From: Anthopleura xanthogrammica | Taxonomy: Eukaryota; Cnidaria; Anthozoa; Actiniaria; Actiniidae | Reading direction: 5' to 3' | DNA length: 64,000 bases | NCBI GenBank assembly: GCA_964019055.1 | Contig: OZ025220.1 | Location: forward strand, 2,727,978-2,791,977 | In this document: piece by piece, positions 32,871 to 49,441 of the stretch | Position numbering within the stretch: the stretch's first letter is position 1 | Layout: every line of letters starts with the position of its first letter | Position numbers and translations under genes: made by a program | The notes under the pieces: generated by a model | The model's input: the letters and a program-made list of their open reading frames with translations, nothing else | Told to the model about the DNA's origin: nothing | Databases searched by the model: none

Positions 32871-33068
32871 GCTCCCTGAAGGTGTCTATTTTGTTGTGAC
32901 CTAAAGCAAAGAAAATAATACACATTGGAAGTTTTTGTTGTTAGCAAAAAAGTAACTGTTGCATTTGCAGATACCAGTGTGTGTAGTTCGGCCTTAACTA
33001 AAGAAAAGCCCAATGATGATCTGGTCTGATTGATTGATTATTTCCTTTCATCTTTTTTTTTTCTTAAA

Positions 33069-34811
33069 GGCTGTGAAGAGCTGCTGACTGAACATGCTTT
33101 GCATTGGAACAGGAAGAAAGTTGAAGGGCTTCCTCATTTTCTTTCATCCAGATACAAAAGGGTGTGTCTTTTAGATGTCTGATGAAAGGGTTTTTGATTG
33201 AACCTTCATTTAGTTATAATAATTATTTAATTCTTTATAATTATTTGATAAGACTGGAAAATTTGCCAAATCCAATTATTTCCATTCCTAAAGGTCAGCT
33301 ACTTTATACACTGTCTAATAAAAGCATCTTTCATGTCACTGAGTTGCTTACCAGCACAAATTATACTTTAACAGGCTGAAGATCAGATAAAGAAGTCCAA
33401 GGAAGAAATCCAGAAGCAATTACAAACAATTGACAGTAGTAAATGGTCCTCAGAAAAATAGAAGAATGATGTCTTGCAAGTTGCTAAAGGTAACTGTTCT
33501 TGCCGAAACGTTTTACGTACTAAAACACAAAATATCCAAAGCCACAAACTACATATTGCTGTTTTTGTAAACAAAGGTTAAATCGTCCTTGTTCAATAAC
33601 TTGTACTAGTACTAGTCTAATAGATTTGATGTTGATTGTGCGCTTATTTTAGCGCCTCTCCTCGTTAGTCTCCAGTTTTACAAGAACGGGAGGAATTTGA
33701 AACAAAGATGCAGGGTCAATGGGAATCAAACTCAGACCTCTTGCACCGAAAGCTTACTAACTGTGCCATCATGTTGCTTCTTTGTAACTCTGTTATCACA
33801 GCTGAACAAGAGCGTCAAAAGCCAAAGTTAACTGAAGATGAGAAAACCTATCTGAGCCAACTGAAAAGTATGAAGAGTGAAGAAATGACCTCGAAACAGA
33901 AGACGCTGTCCGATGTGGGTGCAGAAATGTATAGAGGACGGCTCGGTGATTGCAAAAAGGATGGGCTGAAGGACACTGAACAGACAGAGACGATTCTCAA
34001 AAAAGCTAAATTGTTCTTGGAAACGAAATTGGAAAGTCATCACTATTCAATAACACAGATCGCCTTCAACATGGGAAAAGGTAAGAAATTATTGTATATC
34101 AGAGTAGTAATTTGTCAAGTGGCGAGTTAGTCTAAAGGCGGCATGTACAAAATTGAAAATCAAATGCTTCAAGAAAGGTTTTTAGTTTGTCTAACCACTA
34201 ATAACGCGAAATGAAGAAGGGCCTACGTATAGTATTAATAATTTCCCTTTGTACTTTTTACACTTCAGTACTGATTTAATTTATATTTTTATATACAGTT
34301 TTAGTGCTTTTTCTCAAGGATATCGTTATTTCGTCTTTGCAGATAGCTCAAAGCAAAGGACGCGCTTACGAAAGAAAATAGATGCGGAGAAACGCATTCT
34401 GGAAAGAACGGTCGCCCAATACAACTGCTTGGAGAACAGCAACCACCTTCAACTAGACGACGTAGACAACGGATTGTTTCCATGGAATGCTTGTGACATT
34501 CAGAAGAACGATAGTATGTAAAAGAATTACTATATGACCCGCAGCGCATACATTGAAATACAACAATTACAACTTATGAATATGGGCTTGTGTTTTTCAA
34601 TTGTGCCTAAACTTTGTTATCTTTACCGCTGTCTTTAGTTCCAGTGCGTACCAAGAGGTTGGTCGTTGATAAAGCAATGGAGATAGAGCGGTTCGAAGAA
34701 GAACTTGACCTCCTCAAAAGGGAAATGCTCTCTTTCATGCATTACTATAAAGACAACAAGTTGCCGTCCCTGAAAAAGGAACAAGAAAGATTACAGATTT
34801 TATTAAAAGGT
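33069..34811 (+). pseudogene. C-terminal exons of a KDZ (Kyakuja/Dileera/Zisupton) transposase
   Basis: Exons in order: about 33069-33161 (CEELLTEHALHWNRKKVEGL), 33375-33437 (AEDQIKKSKEEIQKQLQTID), 33803-34080 (AEQERQKPKLTEDEKTYLSQ ... SITQIAFNMGKG, donor GTAAGA), 34342-34514 (SSKQRTRLRKKIDAEKRILE, then DDVDNGLFPWNA) and 34638-34809 (VPVRTKRLVVDKAMEIERFE, then LREMLSFMHYYKDN-like end). The order and the FPWNA plus VPVRTKR...EMLSFMxYY motifs match the coiled-coil C-terminus of KDZ transposases. The catalytic N-terminal region is not in the window upstream, so this is a 3' remnant or a domesticated tail. Confidence 0.55.
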
Positions 34812-35243
34812 AATAATAATACTAATATAAAGATGATGTGATGTATGGATTACAGGACCAACACGGTGCACGAAGTCGACTGCGTTTTGTACATAATATT
34901 TGTGCAAGTAGCAATCACAAAGCATATATTTCGTTTGCAACCATTCCACTCCCAGGACGCAGCGCCAATAAAAATTTTGAAAAGTGCAGCAGTGTCTGCA
35001 AAATTGTCTGCAAAATTGTCTGCAAATAAACAGGATTTTGTATTAGAATATAACAAGACTCTTCACGGTAATGATCTATAAAAAATGTGGGTAAAAAAAT
35101 TGGAGGGAGGGAAGTGGAGCAAAATGTTTGAAAACCTTATTTTAGGTTTTTGTTGGGAGGTTCAATTGAGTTTTGCTTTTTTTGCCACGGGAAGTCATAT
35201 CCATTTATAAAAAAAGTGTACATAGTCACAAAAAATGCAAGCA

Positions 35244-35260
35244 CCCCCCCCCCCCCCCCC
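35244..35260. repeat. C17 homopolymer
   Basis: Seventeen consecutive C; a likely hot spot for length error or slippage. Confidence 0.9.
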
Positions 35261-35593
35261 ACCTCAACACATGAATAACATGAACACGTCCTTACCTTAT
35301 TAAAATACCTCAGATTTTTAAGTAATTTAAATGGAAGGGAGACCTAGGTGTTGATAAAAGGCAAAGCGAATAAATATGCCTTAGACCTCACTTGTTGGTT
35401 TTTGGGGTGTATTGGTCTGAAATTGGTAATTTGCATACAAAGCTACCAAGGATTTTGGTTCCAAACACGCAAGATTTTTATGGGTGTGGCTACTAGAGCT
35501 TCATCCACTCCCAGGGAAGAGATGTTTTCCTATATATCGACTATATAAACTGATGATCAATGAATTTTAATTGATTTCAATGTTGCATTTTTA

Positions 35594-36608
35594 GGGCAAA
35601 ACCGGCATTTGCCGTATTAATGGATGTAAGCAGTATGGAAAGCATTTCAAAAGACTGGTTAATCACCTGACAAGATGCCACAAAGGTATAACAAGGGGAA
35701 TGAGTGATATGAAGAGGTTAAAACAGACAAAAACCATTGACAGAGTAAGATGTCTCGTGCCAAGATGTAATTCAGAGGTTCTTTACTTTTCAAGGCATCT
35801 CAAAAATAAACACAGCTTGAGTAGTGAAGAATACAATGCAACTTTTGCTAAGAAGAGCTGTTCTTCTTCATCTAGTAAGGCTAATGCAGAGGGAAATATG
35901 GTAGAACAACAGCACAACAAGGTCATTGCTCGTAGCATACAGTCAAATGATGATACAGTTGTCAATAAAGAAAGTGTGCAGAATTTAGCTGTACGCTCAA
36001 AATTATTGAAACAAATAAGCCATGATGGTAAAGACAAAACTGTAAGCTGGAAAAACAGCTCTTGGATTACTGAGAAAGAAAGCTTTAGGATGGTTACTGA
36101 GAACTCAGTTGGTGGGAGTGATTTATCACAGACCTATTCCAAGGATAAGTTACGTTATCTAGTTCATAATACCACTGCTGACGGTGTACGCTTCCTTTTG
36201 GTTTATATGAAAAGGAAAGACAGTCTGGAAAAGTTCCAAAAACCTCAAATTTGCAAAACGTTGTTTGGGCAAACATCAATGTCTTTTTTAAAAGATGTGA
36301 GCCACTATATTAAGTACCTCACAAGCTACTATAGGCTATCTAAATATCATCCATTACCAACCCAGGACATGATATTGCAATGTTTGGCTTGTGGCTCCAA
36401 AGAAAGAGGTAAATGCTCTTGTCCTTTCATAGACTCTACCTTTTATTTGTACTGTCGACAAGAGTGTTCTTCAACATACAACTGTAACAAGTGTTTACAT
36501 TTTAATGAAAGGATTACACATTTATGCCTTGACTTCTTTCATTGTAAAAAATGTGATGAAGAATTTCAAGCATTGCATAGGCATGCAACATACATTCATA
36601 CAGTCTGA
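35594..36608 (+). CDS. C2H2-like zinc-finger protein
   Basis: An acceptor TTTTTAG at 35586-35592 opens an exon reading GICRINGCKQYGKHFKRLVN, HLTRCHKG, then RVRCLVPRCNSEVLYFSRHL, KNKH: two adjacent C-x4-C-x(n)-H-x(3-4)-[HC] fingers. A Ser-rich linker and a mostly helical middle (FLLVYMKRKDSLEKFQ) follow. The C-terminal 80 residues are Cys-rich (LQCLACGSKERGKCSCPF, YNCNKCLHF, FHCKKCDEEFQALHRHATYI) and may hold further zinc sites. The frame is open for 338 codons to a stop at 36608. It may be a separate gene or the next exon of the KDZ-derived unit; the long C-run and non-coding gap between them argue for separate. Confidence 0.55.
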
Positions 36609-36790
36609 TCTAGGCAAGAGTAATTCTAAACTATGTTTTAATAATACCAAGCTAAATGATAATTAATGTAGTTTTTTTCTAAAAAGAATTAATATGCCTG
36701 AAACTAATTCCTAGATAGATAGTTTGTTTATACCAGCTGTATAAAAAAACAGAATAAACTTTTTATATTTTTCACAAGGGTTAACATTTA

Positions 36791-36959
36791 CGTCGAGGAC
36801 ACTCAAACCGTAAACACTTGATATTTTTATATTTTTGAACTTTGTACTGCTTCAAAACCTCTGAAAATGTGTTCAAAATAAAATAAAATTTTAATCAATT
36901 TGGAGAAAAAAAGGATGAAAAAACTGAAAGTGTTCATGGTTCGATATCAGTCCTCAATG
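36791..36959. mobile_element. 169-bp Tc1/mariner-type MITE (GAGGACACTC family)
   Basis: The left end CGTCGAGGACACTCAAACCG and the inverse of the right end (CATTGAGGACTGATATCG, then AACCATGAACACTT) are related. TA lies on both sides (36789-36790, 36960-36961). The motif CGAACCATGAACA also occurs at the end of the SAM-carrying element (10404-10416). Confidence 0.7.
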
Positions 36960-37418
36960 TAAGACATGAATTACTTTTATTCTACTCTAACGTGATGGCT
37001 GATTTAATATTGGAATGTTGGTTTATTATGCTAAAAATTAAATACTCCTTATTTCAGAAAGAAATATTGAAATAAAGGTGTAGAATTTAATAAAAACATA
37101 TTTCTGCATTCAGATGATATATATGTCTTTTTATAAAACTATTTTGAAGACAAATTCAATATTCTAGGGCCAAAAAATATGAGCAACAATTAATTATAAT
37201 AAAGGGACAGTATATACAGACTGAGATTGCAGTGAAGTCAAAAAAAAACTGTCAACTGAAACATAACATTATTTATAGATAATAATTATTAAGTTATGAC
37301 AAGCAACTCAATAAATTGGGATCTTGTTTTTTACAGGACTGGTATTAATCCACGATACATTAGTATATCATATATTTCAACTATTTCACAAAAGTGGGGT
37401 TATATCATTCTCAGATAA

Positions 37419-37703
37419 GGGAGCATTCATTATTTATCTATAGAGGGGGCTATGATGATTTTGAGGGGGGCCACTCTTTTTCCTTAATATGATTTAGGGA
37501 GGCTATGGAAAAAGTTCAGTAAAAATAAAATTGAGCATGGGGGGGGGGGGCATAGTATTCTCCTTTGATTATTTGACACCTCCTGAGGGGGGGTCAGGAA
37601 AAAAAACTTGAGATCAACAGGGGGGGGGGGGGCTTCAAAAAATGAAAAGAAGAAAATTGGGAAATCATCATAGCCCCCCTCTAGATAAATTATGAATGCT
37701 CCC
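37419..37703. mobile_element. 285-bp MITE with ~45-bp inverted repeats and long G-runs
   Basis: The left GGGAGCATTCATTATTTATC ... GGGGGCTATGATGATTT is mirrored on the right as AAATCATCATAGCCCCCCTC ... GAATGCTCCC. Between them are G12 (37539-37550) and G13 (37620-37632) runs plus several shorter G-tracts, all on plus. No ORF. Confidence 0.75.
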
Positions 37704-37962
37704 TAATATGTTGTGACTTTCAATATTAAAATAGTTGCCTCCATATAATAGATAAAATAAAATGAAAATTGAAGGAACTTAGAAAATCTTGTCCATAAGC
37801 ATTTAAATGAAAATACAAGTTGAATACTGCTGTGATGGTGTGTTGTTTCTGGTACTTTACTACATACCAATTCTACTTTAAAGGTAAAAGTTTAATTGTA
37901 GGTTTACCATTGCTAGCATCAATTAAAGTCGCCTTAAACAACCTATCTTTAGGCAAGGCAAA

Positions 37963-43302
<5,340 letters not shown>

Positions 43303-43453
43303 GCTTGATCGCTGTTTGACCCTCGTGGCGTACTTGGGAATCTTGGCAAGGTTACTGATGCGCATGACATAAGAATTGTGATAATGATAATTTTGAGGCG
43401 TCTTAACAAATTACGATATGAATAATTTTAACCTCGAGATCAAGTTGATTGGG

Positions 43454-44796
43454 GACTCGATCGAAAGAACGACTTGGAAACGCTTTCGAAAGACTGATGA
43501 ATAAATGGGAAATTTAAATAAATAGAGCAAATTTTTTTCTGCGTCCCTTAGGACACAAATGAATTTGTTTGGGAGTCCTAAATCAATTTATTTGCTTAAA
43601 GGACGCAGAATTATGCGTCCGGTAAATCCCTGTATGTACAAACTAGTACTACTTATACTAATAATTTCATCATCCACTAAGTGGTGATTAACATTGTACT
43701 ATAGTTTGGACGATATGATCTATAATTCTATTTTATCTTTAGTGTCCTTTGGACGATATTATATATGATTCTATTTTATCTTTAGCGTCCTTTGGACGAT
43801 AGGATTTTGTACAATTTTCCTAGTTTGACCTCTATAAATTATCCAGACTTGGTCCACATGAAAGTTACAAGACTTAAAAACATTATAAACCTTTTTTCTT
43901 TGGTTAAAGATGGATGAGTGGTTGCCACTCTCCCCCCTGGCCTTCTCATCTTCGCTGTCCACCTATTCAGTGGAGGATAGTTCTTTCTTCCAACTTCCCA
44001 TATGGTCTTTACGTCCTCCAGACAGTCCACATTTCTTGGAATATGTAAATTAACCAGCCATTCATGTATGTTTTGGTTGGCGCATCCGTATTGTTCGAAT
44101 ACATTGACTGTTTCTTTGTGAAATGGAACATGTTGTGGAATGGACAATGGTTGTGGAATGGACAATGGTTGTGGAATGGACAATGGTTGTGGCTGTGGAA
44201 TGGACAATGGTTGTGGCTGTGGTTGTGGCTGTGGAATGGACAATGGTTGTGGCTGTAGTTGTGGCTGTGGAATGGACAATGGTGATGGTAATGAGTGTGA
44301 TGATAAAGATAGTGACGGCAATGATTGTAGATGTAGATGTAGATGTAGATGTTGTGGGTTTTTGAAACATGCTAATGAAAAGTGATGACCAGTGGGCAAT
44401 TTGCCAAGCTACATGTTGTGTGTCTGCAAGGTTGGTGTGTTCTGGTAATTTGGGAATATTTGTGCTGAAGTGTTCAAGTTTAGATGAGATGTCATGAAGT
44501 ACATTGAGAATGCCATGTTGTGTTGAAGATGAAGGTGAAGATAATGAAGGCAGGATTGGCAGGTGGCATGGAGCATGTGCTTGCTGTGGGAAAAAAATGG
44601 AATTCATGGAATGATAATTATTGTTGGTGATGGATGAGACGGTTAATGGTTCAGATGACGTGATGCTTGACTTCAGCAATATCTTGCCTTGCTGCCATTT
44701 TCTTTAGGTATGGAAGGAAGATACAGTCCTAGGTAAAATTGAGAAATGGATTTAAAATAGCAATGCTAGTGCTTCTTTAAATTTAGTACAAATTAA
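43454..44796. repeat. 1.35-kb dispersed repeat, copy 2
   Basis: Same borders and orientation as 21843-23194, nearly identical. Its left edge lies about 150 bp upstream of the MADS-like gene's start codon, so it could alter that gene's promoter. Confidence 0.9.
43771..44679 (-). CDS. Pro/Gln-repeat protein with GCR1_C-like end (repeat copy 2)
   Basis: Same layout as copy 1: a Ser-rich N-terminal frame (44679-44062, uninterrupted for 205 codons), an overlapping frame with the PLSIPQPQ tract and TIWEVGRKN (44399-43839), and a third short frame with SSIFNQRKKVYNVFKS (43962-43771). Both copies need the same frame changes, so either the parent was already broken or introns or recoding join the parts. 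Confidence 0.45.
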
Positions 44797-45185
44797 GGTG
44801 TTTCCCAGTAGTTTTTTATTGACCACACTTCTCATGTTCATCTAGCGAATTGAAAACCTTTTCCTGGTCTGATCAAAATGAATTTTACACCAGACATCAA
44901 GCATAGATGGAAGTTTTGATTGATGTCAATTTCAACTCGATCGGCGTTTCCATGGCAACGGAAAACAATGATCGTTGAAATCAGTTTTCCTTGAATATCT
45001 CCCGTTTTCGATGAGCTTCAGAAAAATGACTATATACATGCTAAACTTCGCATTCAGGCACAGCTATTCAGATGATAATTAGAGGGTTGGATTAGAGCGA
45101 TTTCGAATAAATCGCAAAAACATTCTGTGACCGCTTATTATGATACTGGAAACTATAGCAGAACAAAAAATTCCTTCGCGTCCGC
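44797..45185. other. No gene seen
   Basis: Unique sequence between the repeat copy and the MITE; no domain-bearing frame. Confidence 0.5.
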
Positions 45186-45408
45186 AAAATAATGTCAAAC
45201 TACTGCTAAACGTTACCTACAATATCTATTTACCTTTCCTGAAAGCGACATTTGTGAAAACTTTTTCTTTGCGGAGTTAGAATTTTTCTTGTACAGGTAC
45301 TTTCAGTAGAATAGTTTGAACGATTTCACCTTCCTAGCAATTTCAAAATTATCTCTCAAACAAACGAATGAATACAGCTAACGTTTAGCAGTAGTTTGAC
45401 ATTATTTT
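45186..45408. mobile_element. MITE with 26-30-bp inverted repeats, abutting segment Y
   Basis: TAATGTCAAACTACTGCTAA then ACGTTA (45190-45215) is perfectly inverted at 45379-45404, with A/T bases extending the match to about 30. The interior is non-coding. TA target duplication is possible within the palindromic ends. The right edge touches segment Y at 45409. Confidence 0.8.
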
Positions 45409-45517
45409 TTTCAAATCCAGTTTTCTCTTCGGTGCCTTCTTTGAACTCTTTTTGGGAGTCTTTCTTCTGCTGGTGTGGGTCATTTCTTCATCGTCTGAGG
45501 CTTCCGAATCAGACATT
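45409..45517 (+). repeat. Segment Y, second copy
   Basis: 109 bp matching 32535-32643. Immediately after, the sequence diverges (GTAGCTGGCC here, TTGGCATCC in the first locus). Confidence 0.9.
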
Positions 45518-45606
45518 GTAGCTGGCCACGGCGGTTTAACACAACTTATTTCGAGGTAGAATCCGACTCATTACAATTTACGATAAATAAATACTATAGA
45601 GTCTAT

Positions 45607-45712
45607 GTGGTAGTCAATAATTTAAATCTAAATTCAAGATCTCAAGGCGAAAGAATCCACATCCACTATATAAATCTTCAAGTTACGAGCAAATACACCA
45701 AAGAACACAAAA
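45607..45712 (+). repeat. Segment X, second copy
   Basis: 106 bp matching 32096-32201. It lies 89 bp after Y, whereas in the first locus X lies 333 bp before Y. Confidence 0.9.
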
Positions 45713-45837
45713 TGAGGTCAAAAAAGGGCTATTTTAAACGTTACTAAAAGGAAAGAAATGAAAAATAAAGTACTGTAATGTAATGTGATGGTGAAAACTT
45801 AGTTGCGCTCGTGGCTGCCGTGCCAGTGAATGACTCA

Positions 45838-46392
45838 TCATGATTTTAAACCGTCAATGTTAAGCTTGTTCAACACTTCGTCTGAATTGTCAAGCACTGG
45901 ACGTGGATCTGGACGTGCGGTTTTGGAACGGTCTGAATCGTCAATCTGCTTTTCTTCGATGCTTGAAAGCTCAGTGTTAGGATTTATATGTTCTATACCA
46001 TCATCCGATTGAGTATCCTCTGTCTCGGACTCAAACAGGCATTTTCGAGAATTCTTGTTTGGTTTCTTTTGAGCTGGAGAGCCTGCTACACGACGCGATT
46101 TTGGCTCAGCCGCACTTGTGCCACGATCGGGAGTTAACAGTTTACGTTTATCAGCCATTTCAGCTCCTGCTTCTATACTTTTACAAAACTTTTCGTGGAC
46201 AACATTTAAAGAACACTTCAGTTCAGCCAGGAGTTGGTTAGCTTTCAGAATTTTTTTAGAACATCCCAAGCACACTTTAGTTGAATGATCACTAGAGTTC
46301 TTCAACGCCGAAGTTTGCGCACGTTTCAGAAAGAACAACTCTAAATGATTCTTTCCTCTGCGACGGCTTGAACACATTTTGTGATGAAGCAT
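45838..46392 (-). CDS. Unassigned transposon-type protein N-terminus
   Basis: 184-codon frame. It has a LELFFLKRAQTSALKNSS start, a CLGC pair (VCLGCSKKILKANQLL), then a basic, Ser/Pro-rich stretch with KRKLLTPDRGTS and an acidic tail ending DEVLNKLNIDGLKS. Similar N-termini occur on large uncharacterised cnidarian repeat proteins, but I cannot name the family. No second domain follows on the same strand, so it is probably a first exon or fragment. Confidence 0.4.
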   Translation of the reverse strand: MLHHKMCSSRRRGKNHLELFFLKRAQTSALKNSSDHSTKVCLGCSKKILKANQLLAELKCSLNVVHEKFCKSIEAGAEMADKRKLLTPDRGTSAAEPKSRRVAGSPAQKKPNKNSRKCLFESETEDTQSDDGIEHINPNTELSSIEEKQIDDSDRSKTARPDPRPVLDNSDEVLNKLNIDGLKS

Positions 46393-46675
46393 GCACTATT
46401 TTACTAAAATTTCCGACTTATGTCCTAAAATCTGCCTTACAAAACCCTACAGTAATTTTCTGCAGACACTTTACATGTTCTACCCATTCCGCGTTTGAAT
46501 GTCGAAAAATTTTGACAACTGTGTGTACGTTTCCCGCGAATTTTTTGACATATCGTGTTTCCTGTACACTTCCGACAACTTTGATTGGTAGAATTTGACA
46601 GTTATGACAGTGATGAAGAACAGTGAAGTTTATGCTAATTAGGGGGCGTTCAGTCAAACACATGGGGTATTGTAG

Positions 46676-46776
46676 CAGGCCCTCCCCTCTCTCCTCTCTC
46701 TCCCTGTTCCCCATTCCCCTCTCCTTTCCTTCCCCTCTTCTCCAATCTCCTCTCCTTTCCCTCTCTCCCCAATCCC
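46676..46776. repeat. Polypyrimidine (CT-rich) tract
   Basis: About 100 bp almost purely C and T on plus (CCCTCTCCTTTCC-type units), able to form triplex DNA; it creates Arg/Glu-rich artefactual frames on minus. Confidence 0.8.
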
Positions 46777-47247
46777 CCAACCTTAAAAAACCTTACAGGG
46801 GGCCGCTACGCAGGCTAGCTCGAAGGACCAGAAATTATGTGTAAACTAGAAATAAACCCGCACGTGGTTCCACTGGTTCAACTCTATTTAATCGATCGCT
46901 CAACGAATAATCATGTGACATAAAGGCGTAACCCATACATCCCGTTTTTTACCACAGGGTGCCCAATTTAAGACTTTCCAGTATATAAAAGTTTGTATGC
47001 TAATCTATCGTTCTGAAAAAAAAAATTCGGGTTATTTAATATTTCGCGAGTTATTTCGAAAAGCATTATTTGAAGGGAAGGTAAACAAAAACCAAAAGTG
47101 CAGTAATCCTCCTTAATCCTATCAGACTAACCCTGTGCAATTTTCCGGCACAACGACATCCAGGTCTTTGCGTGTTTGTTGTCGCATATACAAAACACTC
47201 TCAAACACTCGTATGCGCGTTCGATGCTGCTTAAAAAATCGTGAAAT

Positions 47248-47751
47248 ATGTCAAAAAGAGAAATGGGAATCGCCTGGAATACTACAAAAAAGAAACCTGG
47301 ACCAAAGAAAATAAAACTAGCAGATTCTGGATTTCCAAACGAGAGAATAAAGTTACTTGCGGAGAGTGATAAAGGCTCTCTGTATAAGCAAAGCGATGCT
47401 GACAATGAGGATGAGAAGTCAAATTCTAAAAAGCCAAAAAGAATTAGTGCTAGTTCTTTCAAGTTGTTAAGAATGGAATCATCTGAGACAAGCGAAGATG
47501 ATGAGTCAACTGATAGCGAAAGCATCGAATCATCAGAGAGTGAGCTAACAACTGAAGGTAATTTTGTGATCTTCAATGCGACAGAACTGAACAGCAAACT
47601 ACGAGAAGTATCAAGCACAGGCTGTGGTTCAGAATGGGCCTTAAGAGAGACTGTCTGTAAATGCCGACCAAACGTGTGCAAGATGGAAAAATCGAAATTC
47701 TTCAAACTTTGTCAGAACATAGGTATGGATGAGCTAATTCGAAATATCTAA
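47248..47751 (+). CDS. Uncharacterised acidic/basic protein, 167 aa
   Basis: ATG at 47248 (MSKREMGIAWNTTKKKPGPK), a basic N-terminus, a long Ser/Glu/Asp-rich middle (SSETSEDDESTDSESIES) and a C-terminal Cys-containing segment (STGCGSEWALRETVCKC, RPNVCKMEKSKFF). It could be the first exon of a longer protein of the Mutator-like or similar type with the zinc module split off; I cannot assign it. The antisense strand is also open but has no features. Confidence 0.4.
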   Translation: MSKREMGIAWNTTKKKPGPKKIKLADSGFPNERIKLLAESDKGSLYKQSDADNEDEKSNSKKPKRISASSFKLLRMESSETSEDDESTDSESIESSESELTTEGNFVIFNATELNSKLREVSSTGCGSEWALRETVCKCRPNVCKMEKSKFFKLCQNIGMDELIRNI

Positions 47752-48834
47752 CTCTCAGTTCGCTAGGATTTTTAGTTTAGAAGAAATGCAAGATTTTCGA
47801 TTTGAGTTCCGACGGACCCGTTTCACACGCTCCATACAGTGGGTCACTTGGAGCTCGATTGCAACTCCGAATCAAACTTTGTCAAAAATCTAAACTAGAG
47901 TCTTAAAAGAGTAGATAACACTGTGTTGATTTGTAGTTCATTTGTACGATTTTATTGAAAATTAAATATTTTAGCGATTTTTTAAGTTATGCTTTATTTT
48001 GCCGATTTTCAAGCAATCCAAAATAGCGTAAGTTCAGAACCAAAAATCCCCAATTGGACATCTGCTTCGATAAATGACACAAGATTATTGTTTTTTCTTC
48101 AAAATTCTGCAATAAAAGTTTTGGGCTACTTAAAAGAAAATAATTTAGAACACCAAACGTAAGTAACCTTGAGGTCAAAACACACTTGTTTCACAACAAA
48201 CATCAGTTGTACCAAATCCGTCAAAGCTAAACAAAAAAATGTTTAACCTACTTCTCACAATCTTTTTTGCCTAAAACAAAGGTAGAACACAACTGAAGGA
48301 ATTATTTTGTGAGTTTTTGAGTGTTTTACCTGAAAATGCCGTTTACAGTGATCATTTGTTACAGTTGAAAACTTGCATATCCCGTGAAGTAAACATCAGT
48401 AAAGTGATAATTCTACTCCTCTCCAAAGTCTTCATGTCGAATAGCAATCCATCGTTTAGCATTTCAAGTGGAGATTGAAAGAGTGTTTCAGTTCCATAGA
48501 AGTTCTTTTTATAAAAGAATTCACCCAAATACTAAAGCTAAACTGCTATAAAACTAGGAACATAAACCTCACATGTCAACATGAGATGGCATCGCGGGGG
48601 ATATTGAGAAAGCGTGACACACAGGAATCCCGAGAGTTAATTTGAGTTTATTTTGACGTTTTCAAATGTCAAATACAACAATGTTGATAATATAATATAT
48701 ATGATTCTATTGTATAAAATCAAAATTTTCATTAGAATTGAATACATCTTAATGGATTGTATATTTCTTTTCATTAGTATTTTTTATTGAGCCAGAACAT
48801 TTATATTATGCAAAATAAGTAATGATAATTACTG
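47752..48834. other. No gene seen
   Basis: AT-rich sequence without domain-bearing frames. Confidence 0.5.
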
Positions 48835-49009
48835 TCGTCTATCAACCTCAGCCTCGATAGTGTGCAATATATTCTTGAATTTGACTACAGCTCACGGTAA
48901 TTTAAGGAATGTACACATCAAACAATTGAAACACTTAATAATTCTGCGGGCTTTAGTCAAATTGTAAAAAAAAAAATTACACGCTATCGAGGCTGAGGTT
49001 GATTGACGA
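48835..49009. mobile_element. 175-bp MITE with inverted CAACCTCAGCCTCGATAG ends
   Basis: Left TCGTCTATCAACCTCAGCCT then CGATAGTGTG; the inverse of the right end is TCGTCAATCAACCTCAGCCT then CGATAGCGTG, two differences in 30. The interior is AT-rich and non-coding. Confidence 0.8.
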
Positions 49010-49441
49010 GAACCGTGAAATGGTCTGTTTAATTAAAATGCAAAATATTTCCAATGTGAGAGACCTTTTGAGATCATGCAGAAAATGCAGAAACACTACT
49101 GACCGGAGCGATATTGGTGAATTTTAGCATCAAACAACTAAAACAAAAACAAAGAAAAAATACCACCAAAAGTCTGATCGACTTAATTGAGTTTTGCTTT
49201 AAAAATGTCAAATAAATGCGCGAAACTTCCAATCAAATGGTTATGTCTTTACGCACAAGAGAATTAAATTAACCATTTAAAATCTTGAAGGACGATTAGT
49301 AAACACAGCAGAAAAATGCAAAACATGTGGTCAATGTTGACGTTTGGTGTTCATTGTGAATGTGATGGTAACTCAACTGCTCAATCTGCAAGGACATGAT
49401 TCCACAAGCTCAGATATTAATTGAAGATAAGGTGCTTTGAA

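Noticed and set aside
46418..46844. Arg/Glu-rich minus frame near 46.7 kb
   Set aside because: Antisense of a polypyrimidine tract.
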